Below are positions 1 through 7,327 of a DNA stretch of 11,034 nucleotides, piece after piece. This DNA is from DATKIY01 sp035543875 (GTDB lineage Bacteria > Actinomycetota > Actinomycetes > JAHEKZ01): the NCBI GenBank assembly GCA_035543875.1, contig DATKIY010000160.1, positions 1 through 11,034 of the forward strand, in the 5' to 3' direction. The translations under genes were made by a program, and so were the position numbers. Each line of letters begins with the position of its first letter. The first letter of the stretch is position 1. The notes under the pieces are model-generated. The model did no database searches. It saw only the letters and a program-made list of their open reading frames with translations, and was not told the DNA's origin.

Positions 1-2
1 CC

Positions 3-1850
3 CAAACCGGATATGACCCTGACCACGAGTTGGCGCGCGGCGAAGTAGGCAAGGTTGGCGTTCCCGTTGCGCACCTAGGCGACATGCGAATGCTTTTTGA
101 CGACATTCCGCTGGCTCAGATGAACACGTCAATGACAATCAATGCGACGGCCATGTGGTTGCTGTCGCTCTACATCGTGACAGCTGAGGAGCAAGGCGTT
201 GACGCAGGCGTGCTCCAGGGGACAACTCAAAACGACATTATCAAGGAGTACCTCTCGCGCGGGACCTACGTATTCCCGCCAGGGCCGTCGCTTCGACTGA
301 TCACAGACATGGTGGCCTACACCGTCACTGAGGTGCCGAAGTGGAACCCGACCAACATCTGTAGCTATCACCTGCAAGAAGCCGGCGCCACCACGGTGCA
401 GGAGATCTCCTACGCGCTGAGTACCGCCATCGCTGTACTCGATGCGGTGCGTGATTCCGGCCAGGTCGCGACCGAAGACTTTGGTGAAGTCGTGCAGCGT
501 ATTTCCTTCTTCGTCAACGCTGGGGTGCGCTTTGTCGAGGAAGCCTGCAAGATGCGAGCGTTCGTCCAGCTGTGGGACGAGTTGACGGCGCAGCGCTACG
601 GCGTAGCCGATCCCAAGCATCGCCGCTTCCGCTACGGCGTCCAAGTCAACTCGCTCGGGCTTACCGAAGCGCAGCCGGAGAACAACGTCGCGAGAATCAT
701 GCTCGAGATGCTCGGTGTGACGTTGTCCAAGGACGCTCGCGCTCGCGCGATCCAGCTACCGGCGTGGAACGAGGCGCTTGGTCTGCCCAGGCCGTGGGAC
801 CAACAATGGTCGTTGCGCATGCAGCAGGTACTTGCCTTTGAGTCGGACTTGCTCGAGTACCCAGACTTGCTGAACGGATCCCTGGTGGTCGACGAGAAGG
901 TCGCCGAGCTCGTTGCCGGAGCGCGGCGGGAGATGGAGCAGGTGGAGTCACTCGGTGGTGCGATCGCTTGCATCGAAAGCGGATACATGAAGTCGCAGTT
1001 GGTCGGCTCACACGCCGAACGCCGACGACGCATCGAGTCCGGTGAGGAGGTCATTGTGGGTCTCAACACATTCACAACGAGCGAACCAAGCCCGCTCCTC
1101 GCCGATCTCGATGAGGCAATCCTGGTCGTAGCCCCTGAGGTGGAGGCTGAAGCGATCGCGAGACTCGAACGGTGGCGGAACGATCGTGATGACCACGAGG
1201 TCAAACGTGCGTTGTCAGAACTGACGTCAGCTGCGCAAACTGATACGAACCTCGTGGGACCGTCGCTTGCCTGCGCCCGTGCCGGCGCCACCACCGGCGA
1301 ATGGGCTGGAGTGCTGCGCGAGGTGTTTGGTGAGTACCGGGCTCCGACCGGCGTCGGAAGTCAGGTCAGCGTAGGAGAACCCGACAGGTCGTTGACCGAG
1401 GTGCGACGCGCCGTCGCGAAGACCGGCGAAGCGCTAGGAACCAGGCTGCGCTTCCTGGTGGGGAAGCCCGGGTTGGACGGACACTCCAACGGCGCCGAGC
1501 AGATCGCGGTCCGCGCCCGCGACTGCGGGTTTGAGGTCATCTACCAGGGAATTCGACTGACGCCGACGCAGATTGTTGCCGCCGCCGTAGAGGAGGACGT
1601 CCACATCGTCGGATTGTCGATTCTGTCTGGATCACACATGGAGCTGGTTCCCGCCGTCGTGGACGGGCTTGCGGCCGCCGGGCTGGATGAGGTGCCCGTC
1701 GTGGTGGGTGGGATTGTTCCCGAGAGCGACGCTGCCTATCTCACCTCTCATGGAGTCGCGGCAGTGTTCACACCCAAGGACTACTCCATCAACCAGATCA
1801 TGGCTCGCGTTGTCGAAGAGATTCGAAAGGCGCATCGCCTGTCTGTTTAG
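3..1850 (+). CDS. meaA: MeaA-type ethylmalonyl-CoA mutase, B12-dependent (5' end outside window)
   Basis: The reading frame is open from base 3, so the gene starts upstream; 615 residues are visible, and the family is usually somewhat longer (about 660-680). It is a single-chain acyl-CoA mutase of the methylmalonyl-CoA mutase superfamily. Visible marks are the barrel segment MNTSMTINATAMWLL, the active-site SYHLQEAG (His codon at 369-371, matching the catalytic His of methylmalonyl-CoA mutase), and a C-terminal cobalamin domain with DGHSNG (lower cobalt-ligand His codon at 1482-1484), GLSILSGSH and VVVGG. The wording is closest to MeaA/Ecm proteins, which convert ethylmalonyl-CoA to methylsuccinyl-CoA in the ethylmalonyl-CoA pathway of acetyl-CoA assimilation. 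The N-terminal substrate-specificity segment that separates ethylmalonyl-, isobutyryl- and methylmalonyl-CoA mutases is missing from the window, so the exact substrate is inferred from overall similarity. Cytoplasmic. It stops at TAG, with 106 bases before the next gene. Confidence 0.9.
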   Translation, partial: QTGYDPDHELARGEVGKVGVPVAHLGDMRMLFDDIPLAQMNTSMTINATAMWLLSLYIVTAEEQGVDAGVLQGTTQNDIIKEYLSRGTYVFPPGPSLRLITDMVAYTVTEVPKWNPTNICSYHLQEAGATTVQEISYALSTAIAVLDAVRDSGQVATEDFGEVVQRISFFVNAGVRFVEEACKMRAFVQLWDELTAQRYGVADPKHRRFRYGVQVNSLGLTEAQPENNVARIMLEMLGVTLSKDARARAIQLPAWNEALGLPRPWDQQWSLRMQQVLAFESDLLEYPDLLNGSLVVDEKVAELVAGARREMEQVESLGGAIACIESGYMKSQLVGSHAERRRRIESGEEVIVGLNTFTTSEPSPLLADLDEAILVVAPEVEAEAIARLERWRNDRDDHEVKRALSELTSAAQTDTNLVGPSLACARAGATTGEWAGVLREVFGEYRAPTGVGSQVSVGEPDRSLTEVRRAVAKTGEALGTRLRFLVGKPGLDGHSNGAEQIAVRARDCGFEVIYQGIRLTPTQIVAAAVEEDVHIVGLSILSGSHMELVPAVVDGLAAAGLDEVPVVVGGIVPESDAAYLTSHGVAAVFTPKDYSINQIMARVVEEIRKAHRLSV

Positions 1851-1956
1851 CCTCGCTACCCGTGGCCGTTGGTACTACGACTACTGGACAATGGCGGACT
1901 GCACCTGCTCGGCCACAAGGTGGGCTCCAGAGACAACAACCACATCTGGAGGAATC

Positions 1957-2343
1957 ATGAACCGCACCATGTCAGTGGGAATCCTTGCAGTATCAGGGGT
2001 CCTCTTGCTCGCCATGGCGACACCTGCCGTTGCGAATGAGAATGACGTCATCAAGCGCGGACAGTGCTCAGGTAACAGCGACTGGAAGCTGAAGGCCAGT
2101 CCGCAGAATGGTCGCATCGAGGTCGAGGGTGAGGTTGACTCGAACGTCGGCGGCCAGAACTGGCACTGGCGCATGCTTCACAATGGCAATGTGTCGGCCA
2201 GGGGAACTTCCTCGACGGCTGGAGCCAGTGGCTCTTTCGACGTCCGGCGGGTCATGGTCGATGCGGCTGGTTCTGACCGCATCGGGTGGCGCGCGCGAAA
2301 CGCACAAACCAGCGAAACGTGTCGCGGTAGCCTCGCTTTCTAA
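1957..2343 (+). CDS. Small secreted protein with one predicted disulfide, unknown function
   Basis: The 128-residue product starts at an ATG four bases after a clear GGAGG (1948-1952). Residues 1-26 form a signal peptide: basic NR start, hydrophobic core GILAVSGVLLLAM, and an AVA/N cleavage site. The mature part is about 102 residues with only two cysteines, C37 and C122, which probably form a disulfide. It has alternating polar and hydrophobic stretches with Trp (DWKLK, WHWRMLH, RIGWRARN) that suggest a beta-sandwich. I associate it, without certainty, with short actinobacterial exported proteins opening KRGxCSGxSDWKLK, which have no known function. It sits directly before a sensor kinase with an extracellular sensing domain (45 bases to the kinase start), so it may be a partner, a ligand or an output of that system; this is inference. 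A longer in-frame extension upstream overlaps meaA and lacks protein-like features. Confidence 0.8.
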   Translation: MNRTMSVGILAVSGVLLLAMATPAVANENDVIKRGQCSGNSDWKLKASPQNGRIEVEGEVDSNVGGQNWHWRMLHNGNVSARGTSSTAGASGSFDVRRVMVDAAGSDRIGWRARNAQTSETCRGSLAF

Positions 2344-2388
2344 GTCCTGCATCCGCAAGGCTTAACAACTACTGCGGGAATCAGACTA

Positions 2389-3726
2389 GTGAAGTCCACC
2401 TCATCGTTGACGCAAACTGCACGACCGGGCTGGAAACGCCCGGTCGTGCAGTTTGTTGCGATGGGTGTTGTCGCGGCTGTAGTGCTCGCCCTCATTACCG
2501 GTTGGTTCACGCAGCGTGCGGCGAGAGCCGAAGCGATTCATTCAGCCCAGACAAAGACGGAACTACTAGCGCGGGCGGTTGCAGAACCAGCATTGACTTC
2601 GGGTTTGAGCGACGGCGATGCAGCAGCCGTCGACCAGTTCGATCGTTTGATGCTCGATCGTGTGAGCGAGCCGGAGATTCTGCGCATCAAGCTGTGGGAT
2701 GCGACCGGCCACATCATCTACTCGGACGAACCGCGGTTGATTGGCGACCAGTTTCCGTTCGGCTCCGAAGAGCTGAAAGTGATTAACGAGGGTGGATCCG
2801 AGGCGGAGGTCTCCGACCTGTCCAAGTCGGAGAACCGCTACGACCCGCCACTCGGCCAAGTACTTGAGGTCTATACCCGCGTCACAAGTCCAGAAGGTGA
2901 ACCGTTGCTTTTCGAGCTTTACTACTCGTACGACGACGTCGCTCAACGCACCGACCAACTACTAGGTGCATTTCGGCCGATCACTGTGGCGGGCATTCTC
3001 CTGTTCTTGGTGCTTGCCGTTCCCTTGGTCTGGTTGCTGGCCCGTCGTCTCGACGACGCCGCTTCGGATCGAGAGCGGTTACTGCTGGTAGCAGCACAGG
3101 CGTCCGACGCCGAACGACGAAGAATCGCTCGCGACCTTCATGACGGGGTCGTTCAGGACTTGGCTGGCACCTCCTTCGCTCTCTCGGCCACTGCACGCGA
3201 GGTCTCCGACGGCTCGGAGGTGGAACAGCGGCGTCTTCGGGAGGGCTTGGAGTCTTTGGCGCTGAACGTCCGTCGAAGTCTTCGGTCGCTCCGCTCACTA
3301 CTGGTTGAGATCTACCCTCCAGACCTCAGCAGTGATGGGCTGCCAGCAGCTCTGGAGGACTTGCTTGCCCCGGTGGTCGCCCAAGGCGTCGACGTCAGCG
3401 TTGACGTTGCCGACACGAGTGAACTGCCAGACGAGGTTGTCGCTCTCGTGTGGCGCACTGCACAGGAGTGTGTGCGGAACGCGCTACGCCACGGCCAACC
3501 TGACCACCTGACGGTCGCGCTGTCGACCGACCAAACAAGTCAACCCACAGTCCGGCTTGAGGTGTCCGACAATGGACGTGGCTTCGATCCGACGAAACCG
3601 CAAGGCGGCGATCATTTCGGCTTGCGTGGTTTGCGTGACCTCGCACTGGAAGCCGGTGGCACGCTGACCGTCACCTCCGCTGTCGGCTCTGGAACTCGGG
3701 TCGTGCTTGAGGTGCCGTGGCGATGA
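2389..3726 (+). CDS. NarL-family sensor histidine kinase with extracellular Cache-like domain
   Basis: 445 residues from a GTG start with a weak GGGA eight bases upstream. The order is: transmembrane segment at about 18-41; extracellular region at about 42-196 with a Cache-like core (RIKLWDATGHIIYSDEP); second transmembrane segment at about 197-217; HisKA_3 dimerisation domain with ERRRIARDLHDGVVQDL (phospho-accepting H251); and HATPase with N box ECVRNALRH (N364), G1 box DNGRGFD (D394-D400) and FGLRGLRD. All motifs needed for autophosphorylation are present. The TGA stop overlaps the ATG of the response regulator, a sign of translational coupling and of a cognate pair. The signal is unknown. 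Oddly, codons 9-22 carry a perfect 18-bp inverted repeat. The start is the least certain part: the next ATG (2461) would remove half of the first membrane helix and has no ribosome site. Confidence 0.9.
   Translation: MKSTSSLTQTARPGWKRPVVQFVAMGVVAAVVLALITGWFTQRAARAEAIHSAQTKTELLARAVAEPALTSGLSDGDAAAVDQFDRLMLDRVSEPEILRIKLWDATGHIIYSDEPRLIGDQFPFGSEELKVINEGGSEAEVSDLSKSENRYDPPLGQVLEVYTRVTSPEGEPLLFELYYSYDDVAQRTDQLLGAFRPITVAGILLFLVLAVPLVWLLARRLDDAASDRERLLLVAAQASDAERRRIARDLHDGVVQDLAGTSFALSATAREVSDGSEVEQRRLREGLESLALNVRRSLRSLRSLLVEIYPPDLSSDGLPAALEDLLAPVVAQGVDVSVDVADTSELPDEVVALVWRTAQECVRNALRHGQPDHLTVALSTDQTSQPTVRLEVSDNGRGFDPTKPQGGDHFGLRGLRDLALEAGGTLTVTSAVGSGTRVVLEVPWR
2413..2455 (+). repeat. 18-bp perfect inverted repeat (hairpin) in the start of the kinase gene
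   Basis: The arms at 2413-2430 and 2438-2455 are exact reverse complements around a 7-base loop (TGGAAAC). The left arm reads CAAACTGCACGACCGGGC. A G-T pair at 2412/2456 can extend the stem in RNA. It starts 70 bases after the stop of the secreted-protein gene and lies inside codons 9-22 of the kinase. The right arm is followed by GTTTGTTGCG (from 2451), which is only mildly T-rich. It may act as a partial terminator or attenuator between secreted protein and kinase, as a translation brake, or as a DNA-binding site. The structure is seen directly; the role is inferred. Confidence 0.8.
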
Positions 3727-4355
3727 TCAAAGTTGTATTGGTCGATGACCATGGCATGGTCCGGGCTGGACTCGTCCAACTTCTCGGTGGCGATGATGGC
3801 ATTGACGTGGTTGGCACAGCCAGCGATGGCGCAGAAGCGGTCACTGTGGTTCAGGCGGAGTTACCCGACGTTGTTCTGATGGACCTGCAAATGCCTGGGA
3901 CCGACGGTGTCACCGCCACTCGACAAATCCAGCAGGTTGTTCCGACCGCGCAAGTTGTGATCTTGACGTCCTTTTCTGACCGGGACCGCATTGTTGGCGC
4001 CTTGGACGCGGGTGCAATTGGCTACTTGCTCAAAGACGCTGAGCCCGAGGAGATTCTCGCGGCCGTCAAAGCCGCAGCGAGGGGTGAGTCGCCGCTGCAT
4101 CCGCGCGCGGCCCGCGAGCTTCTTGCATCTCGTAGCGACCCAATGTCTGCTGGTGCCGGAGCTGTCGACCTGACGCCACGTGAGGTTGAAGTACTCGGTT
4201 TGGTGCGGCGAGGCCTTGCCAACAAGCAGATTGCGCGTCGGCTCGGAATCAGCGAGCGCACGGTGAAGGCACACCTCACATCGTGCTTTCAGCGGATCGG
4301 CGTGGCTGACCGTACCCAGGCCGCTCTCTGGGCCGAGCGAAACGGGATCGACTAA
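3723..4355 (+). CDS. NarL/LuxR-family response regulator
   Basis: The 210-residue product is the partner of the preceding kinase. The receiver domain carries the acidic pair D8-D9, phospho-acceptor D54 in VVLMDLQMPG, T82, and K104 in GYLLKD. The C-terminal LuxR-type helix-turn-helix runs from about residue 148 (LTPREVEVLGLVRRG, then NKQIARRLGISERTVKAHL). Phosphorylation of D54 should control DNA binding as a transcription factor. I chose ATG 3723 because it gives the ATGA overlap with the kinase stop and has GAGGTG eight bases upstream; a GTG at 3717 would add two residues. Its TAA stop shares bases with the TAG stop of the opposite-strand gene, so there is no spacer for a terminator. Target genes are not visible; the secreted-protein gene is a reasonable guess. 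Confidence 0.93.
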   Translation: MIKVVLVDDHGMVRAGLVQLLGGDDGIDVVGTASDGAEAVTVVQAELPDVVLMDLQMPGTDGVTATRQIQQVVPTAQVVILTSFSDRDRIVGALDAGAIGYLLKDAEPEEILAAVKAAARGESPLHPRAARELLASRSDPMSAGAGAVDLTPREVEVLGLVRRGLANKQIARRLGISERTVKAHLTSCFQRIGVADRTQAALWAERNGID

Positions 4356-4738
4356 CCCTGCGGCGGCGGAACGTCGTATGCCGAGCCTCCGCTGCTGCCC
4401 GTTGCAGGCGGGGGCGGGGCTGGTGCTGGGGTCGGCGACGGAGCTGGAGCTGGCGGCGGCGGCGTGGCGGCTGGCACTACCGCCGAAGGCGGGAAACCGA
4501 CCAAGCCGTTGGTCTCCACGTGGGCGTCCACCGCGGCCATCGCATCGCCCACGGCGTCTTGTGAACCACCCTGGCGGTGCTGCGCGTAGTAGGCGGCGCC
4601 GAGCAGTGTGAGAAGTCGATCAGTCTCGCGTTTCGCTTGTACCTCGTCCAGCTTGGCCTGCCCCGAGTCGATGCCCTTCTTAGCTTCGTCGAGTGCCTGC
4701 TGTGCCGCGGATTTTGCTTTGTCTAGGAATCCAGCCAT
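4352..4738 (-). CDS. Small helical protein with Pro/Ala-rich C-terminal tail, unknown function
   Basis: The 128-residue product has two halves. Residues 1 to about 45 are strongly helical and charged, with heptad-like spacing (DKAKSAAQQALDEAKKG, then DEVQAKRETDRLLTLLG), and probably form a coiled coil or lie on a membrane surface. A short helical segment (AAYYAQHRQGG to about residue 75) follows. The last 45 residues are a low-complexity Pro/Ala/Gly tail with PPPPAPAPSPTPAP. There is no signal peptide or membrane helix. Proteins opening MAGFLDKAK are common in Actinobacteria as uncharacterised products; I do not know a function. There is no ribosome site before the ATG, but a TAAGTT placed for leaderless transcription is present. 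Its TAG stop overlaps the regulator stop tail-to-tail. The divergent neighbour is the secreted propeller, 172 bases away. Confidence 0.75.
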   Translation of the reverse strand: MAGFLDKAKSAAQQALDEAKKGIDSGQAKLDEVQAKRETDRLLTLLGAAYYAQHRQGGSQDAVGDAMAAVDAHVETNGLVGFPPSAVVPAATPPPPAPAPSPTPAPAPPPPATGSSGGSAYDVPPPQG

Positions 4739-4744
4739 GTCCCA

Positions 4745-4750
4745 AACTTA
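4745..4750 (-). promoter_or_regulatory. Possible -10 element for leaderless transcription
   Basis: Reading the minus strand, TAAGTT (fits TANNNT) ends six bases before the ATG at 4738, so a transcript would begin at or next to the start codon. This would explain the missing ribosome site, and leaderless mRNAs are common in Actinobacteria. I see no good -35 box at 16-18 bases. Weak evidence from spacing and sequence only. Confidence 0.3.
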
Positions 4751-4910
4751 CGACACGTTGCAATCGCAGACACGTAAAGCCGCGCTCCACAACACGCGGG
4801 TGGGTTCATGGGTGCGACCACAGTTTGGGTTTATGGTCGGGGCAGCAGCGCCCGCAGGGTTCCTTTCGGGAACGGGGAGGGTTGACGGGCTCGGCGCGGG
4901 GATGACGTGT

Positions 4911-6194
4911 ATGTCGGTGTCGAAACGCTTGGCCGCAGTCGCTTTAACGTTGGGAATTGCCGTCGCAGGCAGCAGTTCGGTGGCAGTCTTCGCATCAGTT
5001 AGCCAGAGTGCGGTAGTCAGTGAGAATCCCAGCGATGTCACCCCAAATATCCAAGATGACAGCAACTACCCGGACGCTGCGATCTATGCTTTCGCGCGAT
5101 CTGGCGGCACGATGTTCGCTGGGGGTGGCTTCCGGAAAGTCACCAACGCCTCAGGCAGTCATCAGTACACCCGCTTCAATATCGTCTCCTTCGATGCGTC
5201 GACCGGCCGAGTCCACTCCTTCGCGCCAAGGTTCAACGGCGCGGTGTGGGCCATCCAGGCCAAGGGTTCCGCGCTGTACGTAGGCGGTGAATTCACCACC
5301 GTTAACGGTGCTGCCCATCGTGGGCTCGTCAAGATTGACGCTAAGACAGGAAAGATTCGGTCGCGCTTTAGGCCGAACATTGCCTATGGCAGCGTTACCC
5401 AGATTCGGCTGGTAGACGGAAGGCTGATTGTCGGCGGCTCGTTCCCGAAACGTCTGGCTGCTCTGCAGCCCCACACCGGTGCCGACACTGGCTATATCGA
5501 CGTGCCGATCACTGGGCGGGTTGCTGACAACTCGGGGCCAACCAAGGTGGGCCGGTTCGCGGTTAATCCGGCCGGCACCAGGTTGGCTGCCGTCGGCAAC
5601 TTCACCTCGGTGGGCGGCAAGGCACGTCGACAGGTCTTCATGCTCCGACTGGGCAACCGTGCTGCGCACGTCAACAAGTGGTACTACGAACCGTTCAACA
5701 ACACCTGCTCCGCGGCGTCGGCGCCCGTGTACGTGCGTGACGTCGACTTCTCGCCAAACGGCGACTACTTCGTGGTAGTCGCGACTGGTTACATCCCTAA
5801 CTCCGGGGGTGTCGGACGTGACGTGTGTGATGCATCTGCTCGGTTCGAGACGGACATCTTGTCGCCGGATCGACCAACGTGGATCAACTACACCGGTGGT
5901 GACAGCTTGTACTCGGTGTCTGCGACAGGGGCTGCCGTCTACGTCCAGGGGCATCAGCGGTGGCTGGACAACCCGGAAGGTCGCAACAACGCTGGTCCCG
6001 GTGCAGTTTCCAGGGAAGGGATTGGAGCCATCGATCCCGACAGCGGACTCGCGCTGCCATGGAACCCGGGCAAGACGCGTGAGGTAGGCGGCAAAGTCTT
6101 GTTTGCCGGGTCTAAGGGACTTTGGGTTGGCAGCGACGGTGCGCACTTCGATGGTGAGTACCGATCGTGCATTGCGTTCGCCCCAGTGCCTTGA
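4911..6194 (+). CDS. Secreted beta-propeller protein (delta-60-like repeats)
   Basis: The 427-residue product starts at ATG 4911, with GGGGAT about seven bases upstream; ATG 4902 is the alternative. Residues 1-28 form a signal peptide (KRL, hydrophobic core, VFA/S cleavage). The mature part is built of propeller-like blades. Each has a pattern such as AIYAFARSGGTMFAGGGF or SALYVGGEFTTVNG, followed by a hydrophobic strand and a TG turn (IDAKTGKI, FDASTGRV, IDPDSGLA). This YVGGxFTxVxG wording is typical of actinobacterial exported propellers linked to delta-60/PQQ-like repeats. At least three cysteines (NNTCSA, RDVCDA, YRSCIAF) may form disulfides. No catalytic motif is recognised; a binding or cell-surface role is likely but unproven. 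The frame can be read further upstream to 4608, but that part lies over the opposite gene and does not look like protein. It converges on the oxidase gene with 27 bases between stops. Confidence 0.85.
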   Translation: MSVSKRLAAVALTLGIAVAGSSSVAVFASVSQSAVVSENPSDVTPNIQDDSNYPDAAIYAFARSGGTMFAGGGFRKVTNASGSHQYTRFNIVSFDASTGRVHSFAPRFNGAVWAIQAKGSALYVGGEFTTVNGAAHRGLVKIDAKTGKIRSRFRPNIAYGSVTQIRLVDGRLIVGGSFPKRLAALQPHTGADTGYIDVPITGRVADNSGPTKVGRFAVNPAGTRLAAVGNFTSVGGKARRQVFMLRLGNRAAHVNKWYYEPFNNTCSAASAPVYVRDVDFSPNGDYFVVVATGYIPNSGGVGRDVCDASARFETDILSPDRPTWINYTGGDSLYSVSATGAAVYVQGHQRWLDNPEGRNNAGPGAVSREGIGAIDPDSGLALPWNPGKTREVGGKVLFAGSKGLWVGSDGAHFDGEYRSCIAFAPVP

Positions 6195-6221
6195 TTGGCG
6201 TCGAGCCGCAACGCACCAGCT

Positions 6222-7190
6222 TCAGCCCGGCAGCGAGATCCGACTAGTCAGCTGCTCTAGTTCCTGCACCACCTCGGCTGCGCATCCCCACGCGAGTGTC
6301 CAGCCAGCCCCGCCGTGACCGTAGTTGTGTATGACGTGACCACCACCTGAGCGAGCTTCCGTTTCGAGGCGCACTGCTCGCCGGGTAGGACGTAACCCGG
6401 CGACCGTACTGACCACCGTGGCATCGGCCAACGCTGGCACGAGTCGGATCGCGCGTTCGAGGATTCCGGTTGCGTCGAACTCGTTGGGTTGCGTGTCGAA
6501 GCTTCCGACGGTCGCGGTGCCGCCGACAACGATGTCACGCGAACGTGGAATGACGTAGACCGGCGTTTCTTCTTCCGTATGGTCCAACAGCCATGCGTCC
6601 ACTCCCGCGATGGGGGAGATGCGCAGTATCTGACCACGCGCTGGGGTTACCGCATCGTCGTCAGCGATCGATCGAGCGGCCAGCCCGGTGCAGTTGACGA
6701 CGAGTGCGTCGTCGGGCAGGGAGTTGATTGCTGTGCGCGTGATGGTCCCTCCCAGACCTTCAAGGCGCTTCACTAACCACGGCAGATAGATCGATGGTTC
6801 GACAACGGGAAGCCGCATCTGCCAGCCGTCGGCATAGCCGGCTGGCACCTCGCGGAAATGCGCAAAGCCGACCTCCGCGGTCAGTGCGGACATAAACCAC
6901 GGCTCGCCAGCCTCTGCTCGTAGCTCTAACCCGTCCATCACCCTGATGCCTGCATCTGGGTCGGCGCTCTCAGCGACCAGTGTGCTCAACGTCTGCTTCG
7001 CCCAACCCAACACTCGGTCCGGCGGTTGGGCGCTGTAGGGGTACCAGAGTGCTGCAGCGAGCGCCGAGGTTGTCTCCAACGGTAGGTCGCGAGCAAGCAC
7101 CGCGACGTCGTGGCCGGCCTCCGCGATTCGAATAGCACTGGTGAGGCCGATGATGCCGGCGCCGACGACGACAACCCGAGGTGAGGTCAC
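6222..7190 (-). CDS. D-amino-acid oxidase (FAD-dependent)
   Basis: This enzyme oxidises D-amino acids to 2-oxo acids, ammonia and hydrogen peroxide. With the GTG start at 7190 the product is 322 residues. The N-terminus is the FAD-binding fold, RVVVVGAGIIGLTSA (GxGxxG at G10-G15), followed by the family's ARDLPLETTSALAAALWYPY. The central part has YVIPRSRDIVVGGT, and GLRPTRRAVRLE includes R267, matching the carboxylate-binding Arg of the family. The C-terminus, VIHNYGHGGAGWTLAWGCA (286-304), fits the PROSITE D-amino-acid oxidase signature exactly. It is not a glycine or sarcosine oxidase by this signature. A GTG at 7226 would add 12 residues that look unlike the family and also lacks a good ribosome site. 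No signal peptide, so cytoplasmic. The upstream region holds a NucS remnant, so its promoter region may have been rearranged. Confidence 0.93.
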   Translation of the reverse strand: MTSPRVVVVGAGIIGLTSAIRIAEAGHDVAVLARDLPLETTSALAAALWYPYSAQPPDRVLGWAKQTLSTLVAESADPDAGIRVMDGLELRAEAGEPWFMSALTAEVGFAHFREVPAGYADGWQMRLPVVEPSIYLPWLVKRLEGLGGTITRTAINSLPDDALVVNCTGLAARSIADDDAVTPARGQILRISPIAGVDAWLLDHTEEETPVYVIPRSRDIVVGGTATVGSFDTQPNEFDATGILERAIRLVPALADATVVSTVAGLRPTRRAVRLETEARSGGGHVIHNYGHGGAGWTLAWGCAAEVVQELEQLTSRISLPG

Positions 7191-7246
7191 CGGTCGATCT
7201 TGCCGAGATTGGTGGCCCAGCACCACCCCTGCGTCTGTTGCATCTT

Positions 7247-7321
7247 CTAAAACAGGCGCAGCCTGGGGGCAACGTGTCCTCGCAGAGCGTCGTAGTCGAG
7301 GGTGAGGCAGCGAGTAGCGTT
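7247..7321 (-). pseudogene. Remnant of a second NucS C-terminus
   Basis: Read on the minus strand, this frame gives DNATRCLTLDYDALRG, six more residues, then RLF and TAG (stop at 7247-7249). The broken nucS gene nearby ends DRGIRCVTLDYDALRG, six residues, RLF, TAG. At DNA level 7283-7315 matches 7807-7839 at 29 of 33 bases, and two of the four differences are third-codon positions. No further NucS sequence is seen upstream of it, where the kinase remnant begins (7328). It therefore looks like the last 25 or so codons of another, diverged nucS left behind. It is short, so chance similarity is not fully excluded, but the shared stop and RLF end make that unlikely. Confidence 0.65.
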
Positions 7322-7327
7322 GTCCCG

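Noticed and set aside
632..1294. Minus-strand open frame of 220 codons
   Set aside because: Antisense to meaA; Ser/Arg-rich composition and no family resemblance.
1851..1956. Search for a promoter or terminator between meaA and the secreted-protein gene
   Set aside because: No convincing -35/-10 pair and no stem with a T-run was found; only the ribosome site at 1948-1952 is supported.
4859..4873. Small hairpin GTTCC-TTTCG-GGAAC upstream of the propeller gene
   Set aside because: A five-base stem is expected by chance at this length and base composition.
4608..4910. N-terminal extension of the propeller gene to 4608
   Set aside because: It would overlap the opposite gene, puts about 100 unlikely residues before a clear signal peptide, and has no ribosome site.
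5151..6146. Minus-strand open frame of 331 codons
   Set aside because: Antisense to the propeller gene, rich in Arg/Val as expected of a shadow frame, and without motifs or a start signal.
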